Shown: positions 35,219 to 45,248 of the stretch, in pieces
How the letters are laid out: the number at the start of each line of letters is the position of its first letter
Position numbering within the stretch: the first letter of the stretch is position 1
Assembly: GCA_017305135.1 (NCBI GenBank)
Contig: JAFKNA010000015.1
Location: 1 to 64,000, forward strand
Origin: Lysobacterales bacterium
Lineage (GTDB): Bacteria > Pseudomonadota > Gammaproteobacteria > Xanthomonadales > Rhodanobacteraceae
Reading direction: 5' to 3'
Length of the DNA stretch: 64,000 bases
The notes under the pieces: generated by a model
The model's input: the letters and a program-made list of their open reading frames with translations, nothing else
Databases searched by the model: none
Told to the model about the DNA's origin: nothing
Program-made: the position numbers and the translations under genes

Positions 35219-37690
35219 ATGACAGACACCCCTGCAAAGTTCCACAAGCCCACCGACGACCTGACCGACCTGCCGGTGCTGCCGCTGCGCGACGTGGTGG
35301 TGTTCCCGAACATGGTGATCCCGCTGTTCGTCGGCCGCGAGAAGTCGGTGCGCGCGCTCGAGGCGGCAATGGCCGGCGGCAAGAAGATCCTGCTGGTCGC
35401 CCAGCGCAGCCCGGACGTGGACGACCCCGGCGCCGGCGAGCTCTACTCCATCGGCACCATCGCCAGCGTGCTGCAGCTCCTGAAGCTTCCCGACGGCACC
35501 ATCAAGGTGCTGGTGGAAGGCCTGGAGCGTGCCGAGGTGGTCGCCTTCGGCGAGCGCGGCGGCCTGATGCTGGGCCACGTGCGCGTGCTGGAGCCGGCCT
35601 ACACCCGCGCCGAGCGCGAGGTCGAGGTGATCGGCCGCCAGCTGGTCGGCATGTTCGAGCAGCTGGTGAAGCTGTCGCGCAAGATTCCGCCCGAACTCCT
35701 CGCCACCCTCGCCGGCATCGACGATCCCTCGCGCCTCGCTGACACCATCGCCGGCCACATCGGCGTGCGCGTGGCCGACAAGCAGCGCGTGCTGGAGACC
35801 ATCGACGTTGCCGACCGCCAGGAGCTGCTGGTCGGTATGGTCGATGGCGAGATCGACGTGCAGCGCATCGAGAAGCGCATCCGCGGTCGCGTCAAGACGC
35901 AGATGGAAAAGAGCCAGCGCGAGTACTACCTCAACGAGCAGATGAAGGCGATCCAGCGCGAGCTCGGCGACAACGAGGAGGCGCCGAACGAGGTCGAGGA
36001 GCTGTCGCGCAAGGTCGGCGAGGCCGGCATGCCCAAGCCCATCGAGGCCAAGGCGCGCACCGAGCTCAACAAGCTCAAGCAGATGTCGCCGATGTCGGCC
36101 GAGGCCACTGTCGTGCGCAACTACATCGAGTACCTGCTCGGCGTGCCGTGGAAGAAGAAGACCAAGGTGCGTCGCGACCTCGACCTCGCGCAGAAGGTGC
36201 TCGACGCCGACCACTTCGGCCTGGAGAAGGTCAAGGAGCGCATCCTCGAATACCTCGCCGTGCAGCAGCGCGTGCAGCGCATGAAGGGGCCGATCCTGTG
36301 CCTGGTCGGGCCGCCGGGCGTGGGCAAGACCTCGCTCGGCCAGTCCATCGCCAAGGCCACCAACCGCAAGTTCATCCGCATGTCGCTCGGCGGCGTGCGC
36401 GACGAGGCGGAGATCCGCGGCCACCGGCGCACCTACATCGGCTCGATGCCCGGCCGCATCATCCAGAACCTGGCCAAGGCCGGCACGAAGAACCCGCTGT
36501 TCGTGCTCGACGAGATCGACAAGATGTCGATGGATTTCCGTGGGGATCCGTCCGCGGCGCTGCTGGAAGTGCTGGATCCGGAGCAGAACCATGCCTTCAA
36601 CGACCACTATCTCGAAGTGGACGTGGATCTGTCCGAGGTGATGTGGATCGCCACCGCCAACTCGCTCAACATCCCGCCGGCGCTGGCCGACCGCATGGAG
36701 ATCATCCGCATCCCCGGCTACACCGAGGAGGAGAAGCTCAACATCGCCGAGCGCTACCTGGTGCCCAAGCAGCTCAAGGCCAACGGCCTCAGGGCGGAGG
36801 AGCTCAGCATTGCCGCGGAGGCTATCCGCGACGTGGTGCGCTACTACACGCGCGAATCGGGCGTGCGCAGCCTGGAGCGCGAGATCTCCCGCATCTGCCG
36901 CAAGGTGGTCAAGGAGCTCAGCTTGGCCGCCGCCCGCGCGGCGAAGAAGCGCAGCAACGGCGCGGCCACCCGCCGCCGCAAGGTGGCGGTCACCGAAAGG
37001 AACCTCGACCAGTACCTCGGCGTGCGCAAGTTCACCTTCGGCCGTGCCGAGCAGGAGAACGAAGCGGGCCTGGTGACCGGCCTCGCCTGGACGGAAGTGG
37101 GCGGCGATCTCCTCAGCATCGAGGCGGCCGTGGTGCCCGGCAAGGGCAAGCTGATCCACACCGGCCAGCTCGGCGACGTGATGCAGGAGTCGATCCAGGC
37201 GGCGCTCAGCGTGGTGCGCGCGCGCGCCGATCGCCTCGGCATCGACCCCGAGTTCCACCAGAAGCTCGACATCCACGTGCACGTGCCGGAAGGCGCGACG
37301 CCCAAGGATGGCCCGAGCGCCGGCATCGCGATGTGCACGGCCCTCGTCTCGGCGCTGAGCGGCGTGCCGGTGCGTTCCGAGGTGGCGATGACGGGCGAGA
37401 TCACCCTCCGCGGGCGCGTGCTGCCGATCGGCGGCCTCAAGGAAAAGCTCCTCGCGGCGCACCGCGGCGGCATCACCACCGTGATCATCCCGGAAGAGAA
37501 CCGCAAGGATCTGACCGAGATCCCGAAGAACGTCACCGAATCGCTGCAGATCCACACGGTGCGCTGGATCGACGAGGTGCTCGACATCGCTCTCGAGCGT
37601 CCGCTGGCGCCGCGTCCGGCCGCAGTGGCCGAGCCGGTCGGCAGGACGCGTTCCAAGCCCGCCGCCGGGAAATCGGTACGGCCGCACTGA
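35219..37690 (+). CDS. lon: Lon protease
   Basis: The 823-residue protein has the Lon N-terminal substrate domain ([20 protein letters not shown]), AAA+ module ([32 protein letters not shown]) and a serine-lysine protease domain: Ser in [12 protein letters not shown], Lys in [14 protein letters not shown]. It removes misfolded and regulatory proteins. The start is the ATG at 35219; a frame open further upstream lacks family similarity. The 118-base gap after clpX contains GGCAGCGT-CTCC-ACGCTGCC (35156-35175), a hairpin that may attenuate or separate transcription. The C-terminal tail ([15 protein letters not shown]) is basic. Confidence 0.95.
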   Translation: MTDTPAKFHKPTDDLTDLPVLPLRDVVVFPNMVIPLFVGREKSVRALEAAMAGGKKILLVAQRSPDVDDPGAGELYSIGTIASVLQLLKLPDGTIKVLVEGLERAEVVAFGERGGLMLGHVRVLEPAYTRAEREVEVIGRQLVGMFEQLVKLSRKIPPELLATLAGIDDPSRLADTIAGHIGVRVADKQRVLETIDVADRQELLVGMVDGEIDVQRIEKRIRGRVKTQMEKSQREYYLNEQMKAIQRELGDNEEAPNEVEELSRKVGEAGMPKPIEAKARTELNKLKQMSPMSAEATVVRNYIEYLLGVPWKKKTKVRRDLDLAQKVLDADHFGLEKVKERILEYLAVQQRVQRMKGPILCLVGPPGVGKTSLGQSIAKATNRKFIRMSLGGVRDEAEIRGHRRTYIGSMPGRIIQNLAKAGTKNPLFVLDEIDKMSMDFRGDPSAALLEVLDPEQNHAFNDHYLEVDVDLSEVMWIATANSLNIPPALADRMEIIRIPGYTEEEKLNIAERYLVPKQLKANGLRAEELSIAAEAIRDVVRYYTRESGVRSLEREISRICRKVVKELSLAAARAAKKRSNGAATRRRKVAVTERNLDQYLGVRKFTFGRAEQENEAGLVTGLAWTEVGGDLLSIEAAVVPGKGKLIHTGQLGDVMQESIQAALSVVRARADRLGIDPEFHQKLDIHVHVPEGATPKDGPSAGIAMCTALVSALSGVPVRSEVAMTGEITLRGRVLPIGGLKEKLLAAHRGGITTVIIPEENRKDLTEIPKNVTESLQIHTVRWIDEVLDIALERPLAPRPAAVAEPVGRTRSKPAAGKSVRPH

Positions 37691-37809
37691 CGGGCCAGGC
37701 GGCCGCTGCCGCCCGGCCGCGGCGACATCGCGCCGGCGGGCGGCTGCGGCCCGCCGCGGAGCGCGTCGCGTCTCCCGCGGAGAGGCTGGGAAATGACGCA
37801 ACGGCTTTG

Positions 37810-37838
37810 TTGCGCGGCCTTGGGGCCACTGGTATAAA
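37810..37838 (+). promoter_or_regulatory. hupB promoter candidate
   Basis: TTGCGC (37810-37815), a 17-base spacer and TATAAA (37833-37838) form a good sigma-70 match in the 299-base gap before hupB. The rest of the gap is GC-rich with inverted repeats near 37690-37760 that could end the lon transcript. Confidence 0.6.
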
Positions 37839-37989
37839 TGGCGCGCCGCGATCCGGGTTGACGCTGCAGGTCCGGGCGATCGCGGGATAACGAGACAGGC
37901 GAGGTTCGAGGCGCAGAGCCTTCCGGATGCGCGTGTTCCGACTCGATCAAATTCATTTGCGGGGCGCCAGTCCCGTGAGGGAGTGATAA

Positions 37990-38262
37990 ATGAACAAAGG
38001 TGAATTCATTGGCGCGATTGCGGATGCTTCGGGCCTGACCAAGGCCGACGCCGAGCGTGCCGTCGAGGGGATGTTCAACGTTGTCAAGAAGACCCTCAAG
38101 TCGGGCGAGCCGATTTCCCTCGTCGGGTTCGGCACCTTCGAGGTCCGCGAGCGCGCCGCCCGCACCGGGCGCAATCCGCGCACCGGCGAGACGCTCAAGA
38201 TCAAGGCGTCCAAGGTGCCTGCGTTCAAGGCCGGAAAGGCGCTCAAGGACGCACTCGGCTGA
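37990..38262 (+). CDS. hupB: DNA-binding protein HU-beta
   Basis: The 90-residue protein is a standard HU: MNKGEFIGAIADASGLTKAD, the GFGTFEVRERAARTGRNPRTG beta-arm with the RNPRTG tip that inserts in the minor groove, and the C-terminal KASKVPAFKAGKALKDAL. HU compacts and bends DNA without strong sequence preference. A GAGGGAG site precedes the ATG. Its place right after lon is the common proteobacterial order. Confidence 0.95.
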   Translation: MNKGEFIGAIADASGLTKADAERAVEGMFNVVKKTLKSGEPISLVGFGTFEVRERAARTGRNPRTGETLKIKASKVPAFKAGKALKDALG

Positions 38263-38320
38263 TCACTCCTGCCTGCCTTGCGGGCGGCCGGGTGCCGTCG
38301 CCATCGCAGTCTTGTCTCGC

Positions 38321-38395
38321 GGGTGCTTAGCTCAGTGGTAGAGCGTCGCCTTTACACGGCGAGGGTCGGGGGTTCGAAACCCTCAGCACCCACCA
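38321..38395 (+). tRNA. tRNA-Val (TAC)
   Basis: 75 bases with acceptor GGGTGCT / AGCACCC and encoded CCA; anticodon TAC in the loop TTTACAC. It lies 58 bases after hupB and may share its transcript. Confidence 0.95.
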
Positions 38396-38495
38396 AGCGT
38401 CGCGGTACGGACCGGTAGGATCCGCCCACCAGCGGTGGGGTCCGCTGCAGCCGGTGCATGCGCCAGGTGCCGTCTGGCTACTCCGTGGATTCGAG

Positions 38496-38528
38496 CCAAG
38501 GGCGCCCACGCGGCGCCCTTGGTTTTTT
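38496..38528 (+). terminator. Intrinsic terminator after tRNA-Val
   Basis: A perfect 11-bp stem, CCAAGGGCGCC / GGCGCCCTTGG, with a five-base loop is followed directly by TTTTTT (38523-38528). It ends the hupB/tRNA-Val transcript ahead of ppiD. Confidence 0.9.
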
Positions 38529-38633
38529 GCCGATGGCATGCACGCGGCCGCTACATTCCAGTCCGGTCCGCAAGTCCCGTCCGAGTTTTCCCGCGGCCCC
38601 GATCCCGCGCCATCCAGAACAGGTTCCAGTCCA

Positions 38634-40550
38634 ATGTTGCAGTTGCTCCGCGGAAAAAAGTCCGGGTTCCTGGTCAAGGTCGCCCTGGTCCTGATTACCA
38701 TCGGCTTCTCGTTCTTCGGCATCGAGTCCTACTTCGTTTCCAATGCGAGCATGGCGGTCGCCAAGGTGGGCGGTACCGACATCACCCAGGACCAGTTCCG
38801 CGACCGCTTCAACCAGTATCGGCAGCGCATGCAGCAGATGACCGGCGGCACGCTGGACACGAGCTACTTCGACAATCCCGAAGTCAAGCGCCAGGTGCTG
38901 GACCAGATGATCAACGAGCAGGTCCTGCTGGCAGCCAACGAGAAGCTCGGCATCACCGTGCCCGCTTCGCAGGTGCGCAGGGAGATCATGGACATCCAGG
39001 CGTTCCAGAACGATGGCCATTTCGACCCGGACCAGTACCGCGTGCTGCTGTCCTCGCAGGGCATGAGCCCGCTCATGTTCGAGGACCGGGTGCGCCAGGA
39101 CCTCGGCGTCCGTGAGTTGCCATCGCGGATCAGCGCGACCGCGCTGGTGACCGAAACCGAAGTCGATGCGTACCTGCGCCTCAAGGACCAGCTGCGGGAC
39201 TTCCGCTACGTCAGGCTCGATCGCCCGGAACCTGCCAGCACGGAGGTCTCCGATGACGAAATCGAAACCTATTACAGGGAACACCAGTCCGAATTCATGG
39301 TGCCCGAGCGGGTCGCCCTCGATTACGTCGAACTCGATGCCGAAAAGCTCGATATCGACCTGACCCCGGACGAGGACACCCTGAAGGAGCGCTACGAGAA
39401 GGAAAAGACCCGCTTCGTGAGTCCAGAGGAGCGCCTTGCCTCGCACATCCTGGTCAAGGTCGAAGGCAAGGGCACGCCCGAGGACCAGAAGAAGGCGCTG
39501 GCCCGGGCGGAAGCGATCGAGGCCGAACTCAAGGCCGGCAAGGACTTCGCCGAGCTCGCCAAGGCCGACTCCGACGACCTCGGTTCGAAGAACCTCGGCG
39601 GCGACCTGGGCTGGCTGGAGAAGGGCACCACCGACGAGGCCTTCGAGAACGCCCTGTTCGAACTCAAGAAGGGCGAGGTCTCGGCGCCGGTGCTGGGGTC
39701 GGAGGGCTATCACATCATCGAACTGCGTGATGTCCGTCCCGGCACCACCCGCAGCTTCGAGGAGGTCAAGCCGGAGCTCGAGCGCGAGTACGCGGAATCC
39801 GAGCGCGACCGCCAGTACGCCGACAAGGCGGGCCGGCTGACCGATCTCACCTACGAGGATCCATCATCGCTGGAGCCCGCCGCCCAGGCGCTTGGTCTCA
39901 AGGTGCAGAAGACGCCACTGTTCTCGCGCGAGGGCGGCACCGGCATCGCCGCGAATCCGGCGGTGGTAAAGGCGGCCTTCTCCGAAGGCGTGCTGGTGCA
40001 GAAGAACAACTCCGATCCGGTCGAGCTCGGGCCCAACCACATCGCGGTGGTGCGCGTTGCGGACCACCAGGCGGCCACGCCGAAGCCGCTGGAAGAGGTG
40101 CGTACCGCGGTGCGTGACAGGATCCTCGACACGCGCGTGGCAAGCCAGGCGAAGGAGCGCGCGGATGCGCTGCTCGCGGCCGTCGACAAGGACGGCTCGC
40201 TGGAGCAGGTTGCGGAGAAGGACGGCCTCAAAGTCGAGGAACAGCATGGGGTCGGCCGCGAAGCCGCCACCGTGGACAGCGCCCTGGTCAATGCCGCGTT
40301 CGCCATGTCGCGTCCGGCGGGCAATGCGGCGACGCGCCGTATCGTCGACCTTGGCGGCGACAGCTACGCGCTGCTCCAGCTCGACAAGGTCACCGATGGC
40401 GATCCCGCCAAGCTCGACGCAAGGACGCGCGAGGCGGCACGCAACACCTTGCGCGAAGCGGCAGGTTCCGAATCCGCCCGCGCGCTGGTCGACGCACTGC
40501 GCAAGGACACCAAGATCACGGTGTACGAGGACAAGCTGCAGGATCTGTAA
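38634..40550 (+). CDS. ppiD: Periplasmic folding chaperone PpiD
   Basis: The 638-residue protein starts MLQLLRGKKSGFLVKVALVL, with one membrane helix at about 12-34. A SurA-type N-terminal chaperone domain follows (about 50-240), then a parvulin isomerase domain at about 265-365 (LASHILVKVEGKG, LGGDLGWLEKGTTDEAFENA, GYHIIELRDVRPG), and a second helical part. PpiD is anchored near the Sec translocon and assists outer-membrane protein folding. The position after hupB and tRNA-Val is typical. An ATG 60 codons upstream is open but overlaps the terminator. Confidence 0.9.
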   Translation: MLQLLRGKKSGFLVKVALVLITIGFSFFGIESYFVSNASMAVAKVGGTDITQDQFRDRFNQYRQRMQQMTGGTLDTSYFDNPEVKRQVLDQMINEQVLLAANEKLGITVPASQVRREIMDIQAFQNDGHFDPDQYRVLLSSQGMSPLMFEDRVRQDLGVRELPSRISATALVTETEVDAYLRLKDQLRDFRYVRLDRPEPASTEVSDDEIETYYREHQSEFMVPERVALDYVELDAEKLDIDLTPDEDTLKERYEKEKTRFVSPEERLASHILVKVEGKGTPEDQKKALARAEAIEAELKAGKDFAELAKADSDDLGSKNLGGDLGWLEKGTTDEAFENALFELKKGEVSAPVLGSEGYHIIELRDVRPGTTRSFEEVKPELEREYAESERDRQYADKAGRLTDLTYEDPSSLEPAAQALGLKVQKTPLFSREGGTGIAANPAVVKAAFSEGVLVQKNNSDPVELGPNHIAVVRVADHQAATPKPLEEVRTAVRDRILDTRVASQAKERADALLAAVDKDGSLEQVAEKDGLKVEEQHGVGREAATVDSALVNAAFAMSRPAGNAATRRIVDLGGDSYALLQLDKVTDGDPAKLDARTREAARNTLREAAGSESARALVDALRKDTKITVYEDKLQDL

Positions 40551-40641
40551 GCCCTGCAACACCGATCGGCAGGGAAGCGCGCATATCGCTTCCCTTGCGC
40601 GGCCTTCCGCGCGGGCTGGCCATGTTCACCTTGCACGGTGC

Positions 40642-40874
40642 TGCAGGAGCCCACCCTGTGGGTGACCAAAGCCGCACGATCACGCGACTGTCCGGTCGCG
40701 CACAGGGTGCGCTCCTACACGGCGTTTGAGCCTGCGCACGGGCGCCGGCGAAGACGGCAGGATGTCTCTTGCAGGAGCGCGCCGGCGCGCGACCGGCGTA
40801 TTGGGGATTCCCTGGTCGCGACCACGGTCGCTCCTACAACGCGCATGCCTGGTAGGAGCCTGCGTGCAGGCGAC
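40642..40874. repeat. REP cluster, five copies with exchangeable centres
   Basis: Within the 371-base gap ppiD-fabI are five elements: 40642-40667, 40694-40718 (reverse), 40770-40794, 40814-40837 (reverse) and 40852-40874. All keep a GTAGGAGC or TGCAGGAGC arm and a GCGAC or GTGAC arm. The centres differ: CCACCCTGTGGG, GCACCCTGTGCG, GCGCCGGCGCG, ACCGTGGT and CTGCGTGCAG. The fixed GTAG-type arms recall REP sequences handled by RAYT proteins. No RAYT gene is in the window. Confidence 0.85.
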
Positions 40875-40921
40875 TGGCGCGACAATCCTGCGTCCGGCGC
40901 GGTAGGCGCGCCGGAGCCGGC

Positions 40922-41704
40922 TCACATCCCCGTCATGCCCAGCGTGCTGTAGCCGGCGTCGACGTGGGTGATCTCGCCGGTGATTCCGGACGCGAGGTCC
41001 GAGCAGAGGAAGGCCGCGGCGTTGCCGACTTCGTCGATCGAGATGCTGCGCCGGAGCGGCGCATTGTGTTCGACGTGGTCCAGCATCCTGCGGAAATTGG
41101 CCACGCCGGAAGCGGCGAGGGTCTTGATCGGTCCGGCCGAGATCGCGTTGACGCGGGTGCCTTCAGGGCCGAGGTTGTAGGCGAGATAGCGCACGTTGGC
41201 CTCGAGGCTCGCCTTCGCCAGCCCCATCACGTTGTAGCTGTCCATGGCGCGCTCGGCGCCGAGATAGGTGAGGGTAAGGATCGCGCCGCCGCGGTTGCGC
41301 ATGAGCGGGCGCGCGGCCTTGGCGAGCGCCGCCAGGCTGTAGCTGGAAATATCGTGCGCGATGGCGAAGTTCTCGCGCGTCAGCCCTTCCAGGAACTCGC
41401 CCTGCAAGGCCTCGCGCGGGGCGAATCCAATCGAGTGCACGAGGATGTCGAAGCCGTCCCAGTGCTGGCCGAGGTTCTCGAACAGGGCTTCGATGTCGCT
41501 GTCGCGGCTGACGTCGCAGGGCAGCACGATGTTGGAGCCGAATGCGCTGGCGGCCTCGTCGACGCGCGTCTTGAGCTTCTCGTCCACGTAGGTGAAGGCG
41601 AGCTGGGCGCCTTCGCGGTGCATCGCGTTGGCGATGCCCCAGGCGATCGAACGCTGGCTGAGGATGCCGGTGATCAAGGCGCGCTTGCCGTGCAGAAAAC
41701 CCAT
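40922..41704 (-). CDS. fabI: Enoyl-[acyl-carrier-protein] reductase (NADH) FabI
   Basis: The 260-residue SDR protein starts [20 protein letters not shown], giving the nucleotide-binding GIxSxxSIAxG pattern, and has the FabI active-site spacing [25 protein letters not shown] (the Tyr-6-Lys pair is in SYNVMGLAK). It ends [15 protein letters not shown]. FabI reduces the enoyl-ACP double bond in the last step of each fatty-acid elongation cycle and is the triclosan target. It precedes mltD on the same strand by 65 bases upstream and is probably separately transcribed. Confidence 0.93.
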   Translation of the reverse strand: MGFLHGKRALITGILSQRSIAWGIANAMHREGAQLAFTYVDEKLKTRVDEAASAFGSNIVLPCDVSRDSDIEALFENLGQHWDGFDILVHSIGFAPREALQGEFLEGLTRENFAIAHDISSYSLAALAKAARPLMRNRGGAILTLTYLGAERAMDSYNVMGLAKASLEANVRYLAYNLGPEGTRVNAISAGPIKTLAASGVANFRRMLDHVEHNAPLRRSISIDEVGNAAAFLCSDLASGITGEITHVDAGYSTLGMTGM

Positions 41705-41769
41705 GGGAGAGCTCCGGATCGGGAGTGGAAACGGCCGATTCTAGCAGTCGCCCGCAGCGCGGTGAGCGG

Positions 41770-43104
41770 CTATTCGTTGCGCCCGATGCCGACGCGGATG
41801 CGATCGCCGGGGCGCAGCGTCGCCTGCATCCTGGGGTTCAGCCGGCGCAGGCGCTCGAGCGGCATCGAGTAGCGCCGCGCGATGCGCCACAGGGTGTCGC
41901 CGGGGGAGACGACATGGATGTCCGGAAGCGCCTCGCGGGCCTGCGCCAGCGCGGGCTCCGCGGTCGCACCCGGGAGCAGCAGGCGCGTGTTGTGCAGGAT
42001 GCGTTCGTCCGGGTCGACGCCGTTGGCGGCGGCAAGCACCCCGATGTCGATGCCGTGCTCGGCGGCCCAGTCGCCGATGGTGCCGCTGCGCGAGGCGCGT
42101 TCCTCGTGCCAGTCGGCCCAGAGCGGGCGCGGGATGTCCGCGACGGCGTCGCGGAACCGCGCCGCGACGATTTCCGGCATCAGCAGGCGATAGGCCACCT
42201 CGGACGGCATGCGGTCGCGGCGGAAGGCGGCATTCCAGCGCTGCATGTCCGCGCGCGACACGCCGGCCAGGCGCGCCGCCAGCCGCAGGTCCATGCCGGC
42301 CTCGAGCGGGACCACGGCGAGGTGGTCGCCGATTTCGGGCTCCGGGAGATCCACCCCGAAGCGCTCCGGGGCGGCGATGATGCAGGCGAGTGCCAGAAGC
42401 CGGTCGAGGTGCTGCTGGGCGAGGGGGTGGAGCTTCGCGAGTTCGCCGGCGCTCAGGGTGCTGGCTTCCCGTCCGGACAGCAGTTTCTGCATGCGGAACT
42501 CGCCGGTGTTGAAGGCGAGATCGGCGACGCGCCAATCGGCGAACATGCGCTCGTAGCGCTCGATGAGATCGAGCGCCACCGCAGTCGCTTCGAGGGCGTC
42601 CAGGCGCTGGTCGAAGCTGGCGTCGATGCGCAGACCGGCTGCCCGCGCCGTCGCCGGCATCAGTTGCCACATCCCGCCGGGGCGGTTGCCGAGCGCGGCC
42701 TCCGGGCGATAGCGGCTTTCAACGTACGGCAGCAGGGCAAATTCGCCCGGCAGGTCGCGGCGCTCGATTTCCTCCAGCACCAGCAGGAAGAACGGCATGG
42801 CCTCCCGCCAGCTGCGCGTGAACGTGGCCGGATGGCTGGCGTAGTTGCGGGCGATGCGCTGCACCTCGGGCCGGTAGGAGCAGGCGTCGAACTCGAAGCG
42901 GGTGCGCAGGCGCTGCCAGGGCGAGGCTTCGGGCGCCGGCTTGACGGCCGCTGCCGGCGCCGGTGCGTGGACCGGTGGAGGCAGCGTGGGCGCGGGTACT
43001 GGCGGCGCTTCCGCCGGCCGCTTCTGCGGCGCGGCGCAGGCGGCGAGCAGGAGCACGCCTGCGCCGAGCAGGAGGCGCAACCCCGGCGGGCGCGGCGGCC
43101 TCAA
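41770..43104 (-). CDS. mltD: MltD-like lytic transglycosylase lipoprotein
   Basis: The 444-residue product begins at a TTG (43104) that overlaps the gloB stop as TTGA. It has a lipoprotein signal with lipobox LAAC, a proline/alanine-rich linker, then a GH23 transglycosylase domain with the catalytic Glu in ALLPYVESRYRPEA and GGMWQLMPATARAAGL. One LysM domain lies near the C terminus (about 398-440: VVSPGDTLWRIARRYSMPLE). It cleaves peptidoglycan glycan strands to 1,6-anhydro products at the outer membrane's inner face. gloB-mltD is a common pair. Confidence 0.88.
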   Translation of the reverse strand: MRPPRPPGLRLLLGAGVLLLAACAAPQKRPAEAPPVPAPTLPPPVHAPAPAAAVKPAPEASPWQRLRTRFEFDACSYRPEVQRIARNYASHPATFTRSWREAMPFFLLVLEEIERRDLPGEFALLPYVESRYRPEAALGNRPGGMWQLMPATARAAGLRIDASFDQRLDALEATAVALDLIERYERMFADWRVADLAFNTGEFRMQKLLSGREASTLSAGELAKLHPLAQQHLDRLLALACIIAAPERFGVDLPEPEIGDHLAVVPLEAGMDLRLAARLAGVSRADMQRWNAAFRRDRMPSEVAYRLLMPEIVAARFRDAVADIPRPLWADWHEERASRSGTIGDWAAEHGIDIGVLAAANGVDPDERILHNTRLLLPGATAEPALAQAREALPDIHVVSPGDTLWRIARRYSMPLERLRRLNPRMQATLRPGDRIRVGIGRNE

Positions 43105-43871
43105 CGCGCCGGCATCCGGAAATCGTCCTTGCGCCGCCTGAGTTCGGCAAAACGGGCCACGCGCTCGCCCTGGCCGAGCGCCATCGCCAGTTCCGGCGCA
43201 TCGATGCGCAGGAACGGGTTGGTCGCGCGCTCGACATCCAGCGTGACCGGCACCGTGGCTTGGCCGGCGGCGCGCTGGTTGGCGGCTTGCGCCGCCCGCT
43301 CCGCGAGGGCGGCGTTTCCCGGTTCCTGGCCGATGGCAAAGGCGCAGTTGGCCACGGTGTATTCATGGCCGCAGCAGAGCAGGGTGTCGCCGGGGAGGGC
43401 CGCCAGGCGATCCAGCGAGGCCAGCATCTGCGCCGGCGTGCCTTCGAACAGGCGGCCGCAGCCGACGCTGAACAGGGTATCGCCGCTGAACAGCACGCCG
43501 TTGCCGAAGAAGGCGATGTGGGTCGCGGTGTGCCCCGGCACCTCCAGCACGTCCAGGTCCAGCGCCGGTGCCTCCAGCACGACGCACTCGCCATCGCCGA
43601 CGCGCCGTGCGTCGAGGCCGATCCGCGGGTCGCGCGGCGCGTACACCGGCGCGCCGCTGGCGGCGGCGAGTTCCGCCGCGCCGCCGATGTGGTCGCCATG
43701 GTGGTGGGTGAGGAGGATGGCCTGGAGGGCGAGGCCGTCCCGGCGCAGCACCCGCTCGACGGGAGCTGCTTCGCCCGGGTCGACGACGATCGCCGCGCCC
43801 TCGTCATCGGCGAGCAGCCAGATGTAGTTGTCGGCGAGCGCCGGCACGGGGACGAGGCGGGCAGGGAGCAT
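43101..43871 (-). CDS. gloB: Hydroxyacylglutathione hydrolase (glyoxalase II)
   Basis: The 256-residue metallo-beta-lactamase fold enzyme starts MLPARLVPVPALADNYIWLL; an in-frame GTG eight codons earlier is less likely. The binuclear metal site is LLTHHHGDHIGG, with VPGHTATH, FSGDTLFSVGCGR and CCGHEYT providing further ligands. The HAGH C-terminal domain ends with RRRKDDFRMPAR. It hydrolyses S-lactoylglutathione in methylglyoxal detoxification. mltD follows with a four-base overlap, so the two are translationally coupled. Confidence 0.93.
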   Translation of the reverse strand: MLPARLVPVPALADNYIWLLADDEGAAIVVDPGEAAPVERVLRRDGLALQAILLTHHHGDHIGGAAELAAASGAPVYAPRDPRIGLDARRVGDGECVVLEAPALDLDVLEVPGHTATHIAFFGNGVLFSGDTLFSVGCGRLFEGTPAQMLASLDRLAALPGDTLLCCGHEYTVANCAFAIGQEPGNAALAERAAQAANQRAAGQATVPVTLDVERATNPFLRIDAPELAMALGQGERVARFAELRRRKDDFRMPAR

Positions 43872-43984
43872 GGCGCGGCGACTATAACCACGCACCGCCG
43901 CCTGTTCGTTAAGCGCGCATTATGTCGATTCCGAATCCCGGCGCCGAGCGGCTACACTTGCACGCTGGTCGTCCGTGCCCTGCC

Positions 43985-44686
43985 GTGAGCTCCGATACCC
44001 CTGCCTTCCATGCCCTGCCCGAGGTGCGGGCCGTCCTGCGCGCGGAGCTCGGCCACATCGCCGCGGAGGCGGCGCGACGCCCGCGCGGGCGCGCGCTGGT
44101 GCTGCAGGCCTGCGCGGCCAACCGCGCGATCGGGCTCGACACCCGCCACCTGCAACCGGTTCGCCAGCACGTCGAAGCCGCGCGCCTGGCCGGCGATGCG
44201 GCCTGCCGGCCCGAGGCGCTGCCCTGGGAGAATTCGGCGTTCCAGATGGTGGTGGTGCAGCATGCCGGCGAGGCGCTGGGAGGCGACAGCGGATTGTTGC
44301 CGGAGCTGATCCGCGTGCTGGCGCCGGGCGGGGTCATGCTCTGGTTCGGCCTGAATCCGTACAGCCCATGGCTGGCGCGCCTGCGCTGGGCGGGCAGGTC
44401 GAGTCCGGCGCGGCCTCCGCGTACCGTGGCGGCGGGCATGGCCCGCCGCCAGCTCATGGCCGGCCACCTCGTCGCCACGCGTGTCGAGTGGCTGGGACCC
44501 TGCTGGCGCGCCGAGGCTGCGCCCGAGGCGCGCGCCATCACCGCGGCGGCGCCGTTGCGCGCGGCCTACGTGGTGAGCGCGATCCGCCAGCAGTCGGCGC
44601 CGATCCCGCTGCGACTGCGCACGCGGCGCGCGCCCGCCGCGGTGGCGAGCCCGCTGGCGATGCCGAGCCGGCGGGCGCGCGCATGA
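43985..44686 (+). CDS. SAM-dependent methyltransferase-like protein
   Basis: The 233-residue product resembles class I methyltransferases of the domain-11 type: [20 protein letters not shown] (degenerate SAM-binding strand), [20 protein letters not shown] and [20 protein letters not shown]. The glycine-rich loop is poorly kept, so activity is uncertain. I chose GTG at 43985, downstream of a possible TACACT -10 box (43953-43958); an ATG at 43922 would add 21 residues. It lies between gloB (divergent) and rnhA, with which it overlaps by ATGA. This order is conserved in related bacteria, but the substrate is unknown. Confidence 0.75.
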   Translation: MSSDTPAFHALPEVRAVLRAELGHIAAEAARRPRGRALVLQACAANRAIGLDTRHLQPVRQHVEAARLAGDAACRPEALPWENSAFQMVVVQHAGEALGGDSGLLPELIRVLAPGGVMLWFGLNPYSPWLARLRWAGRSSPARPPRTVAAGMARRQLMAGHLVATRVEWLGPCWRAEAAPEARAITAAAPLRAAYVVSAIRQQSAPIPLRLRTRRAPAAVASPLAMPSRRARA

Positions 44687-45147
44687 GCGGCGACCGTCCC
44701 GTGGAACTCTTCACCGATGGCGCGTGCCTGGGCAATCCCGGCCCGGGCGGCTGGGGAGCGCTGCTGCGCCTCGGCGATAACGAGAGGACGCTGAGCGGCG
44801 GCGAGCGCCTGACCACCAACAACCGCATGGAGCTGATGGCCGCCATTGCCGGGCTGGAAGCGCTGAAGCGGCCCTGCGCGGTGGTGCTCACCACCGATTC
44901 GCAGTATGTCAAGCGCGGCGTCGAGGAATGGATGGCGCGCTGGCGCGCGAACGGCTGGCGCACCAGCGACCGCCAGCCGGTCAAGAACCGCGACCTGTGG
45001 GAACGCCTGTCGGCGGCGCTCGCCAGCCATCGGGTCGACTGGCACTGGGTGCGCGGCCACGCCGGCCATGCGGAAAACGAGCGGGTCGACGAACTGGCCC
45101 GCGCCGCCGCGCTGGCGATGAAGGAAGACAGCCGCAGCTCCGCCTGA
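44683..45147 (+). CDS. rnhA: Ribonuclease HI
   Basis: The 154-residue protein has the four carboxylates of RNase [44 protein letters not shown], and [16 protein letters not shown]. The HWVRGHAGH block supplies the catalytic loop. It removes the RNA strand of RNA:DNA hybrids. The start ATG overlaps the stop of the methyltransferase gene. dnaQ follows 100 bases later, as in many gammaproteobacteria. Confidence 0.95.
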   Translation: MSGDRPVELFTDGACLGNPGPGGWGALLRLGDNERTLSGGERLTTNNRMELMAAIAGLEALKRPCAVVLTTDSQYVKRGVEEWMARWRANGWRTSDRQPVKNRDLWERLSAALASHRVDWHWVRGHAGHAENERVDELARAAALAMKEDSRSSA

Positions 45148-45193
45148 GGGAGCTTCTGGACAAGTCGTCCTCCCGGCGTCCTGCGCGCAGAGC

Positions 45194-45238
45194 CGTTCCG
45201 AATCCACAATCCCGAATCTCCAATCCCCAATCCCCAAT
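45194..45238. repeat. AATCCCC heptamer row before dnaQ
   Basis: A run of degenerate heptamers (GAATCCACAATCCCGAATCT, then CCAATCCCC repeated) fills half the gap between rnhA and dnaQ. It is related to the inverted repeats around 25690 and 25900. Confidence 0.55.
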
Positions 45239-45248
45239 CCCCGTCGCC

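Noticed and set aside
37864..37891. TTGACG ... GATAAC as a hupB promoter
   Set aside because: The spacer would be 22 bases; the TTGCGC-17-TATAAA pair upstream is much better.
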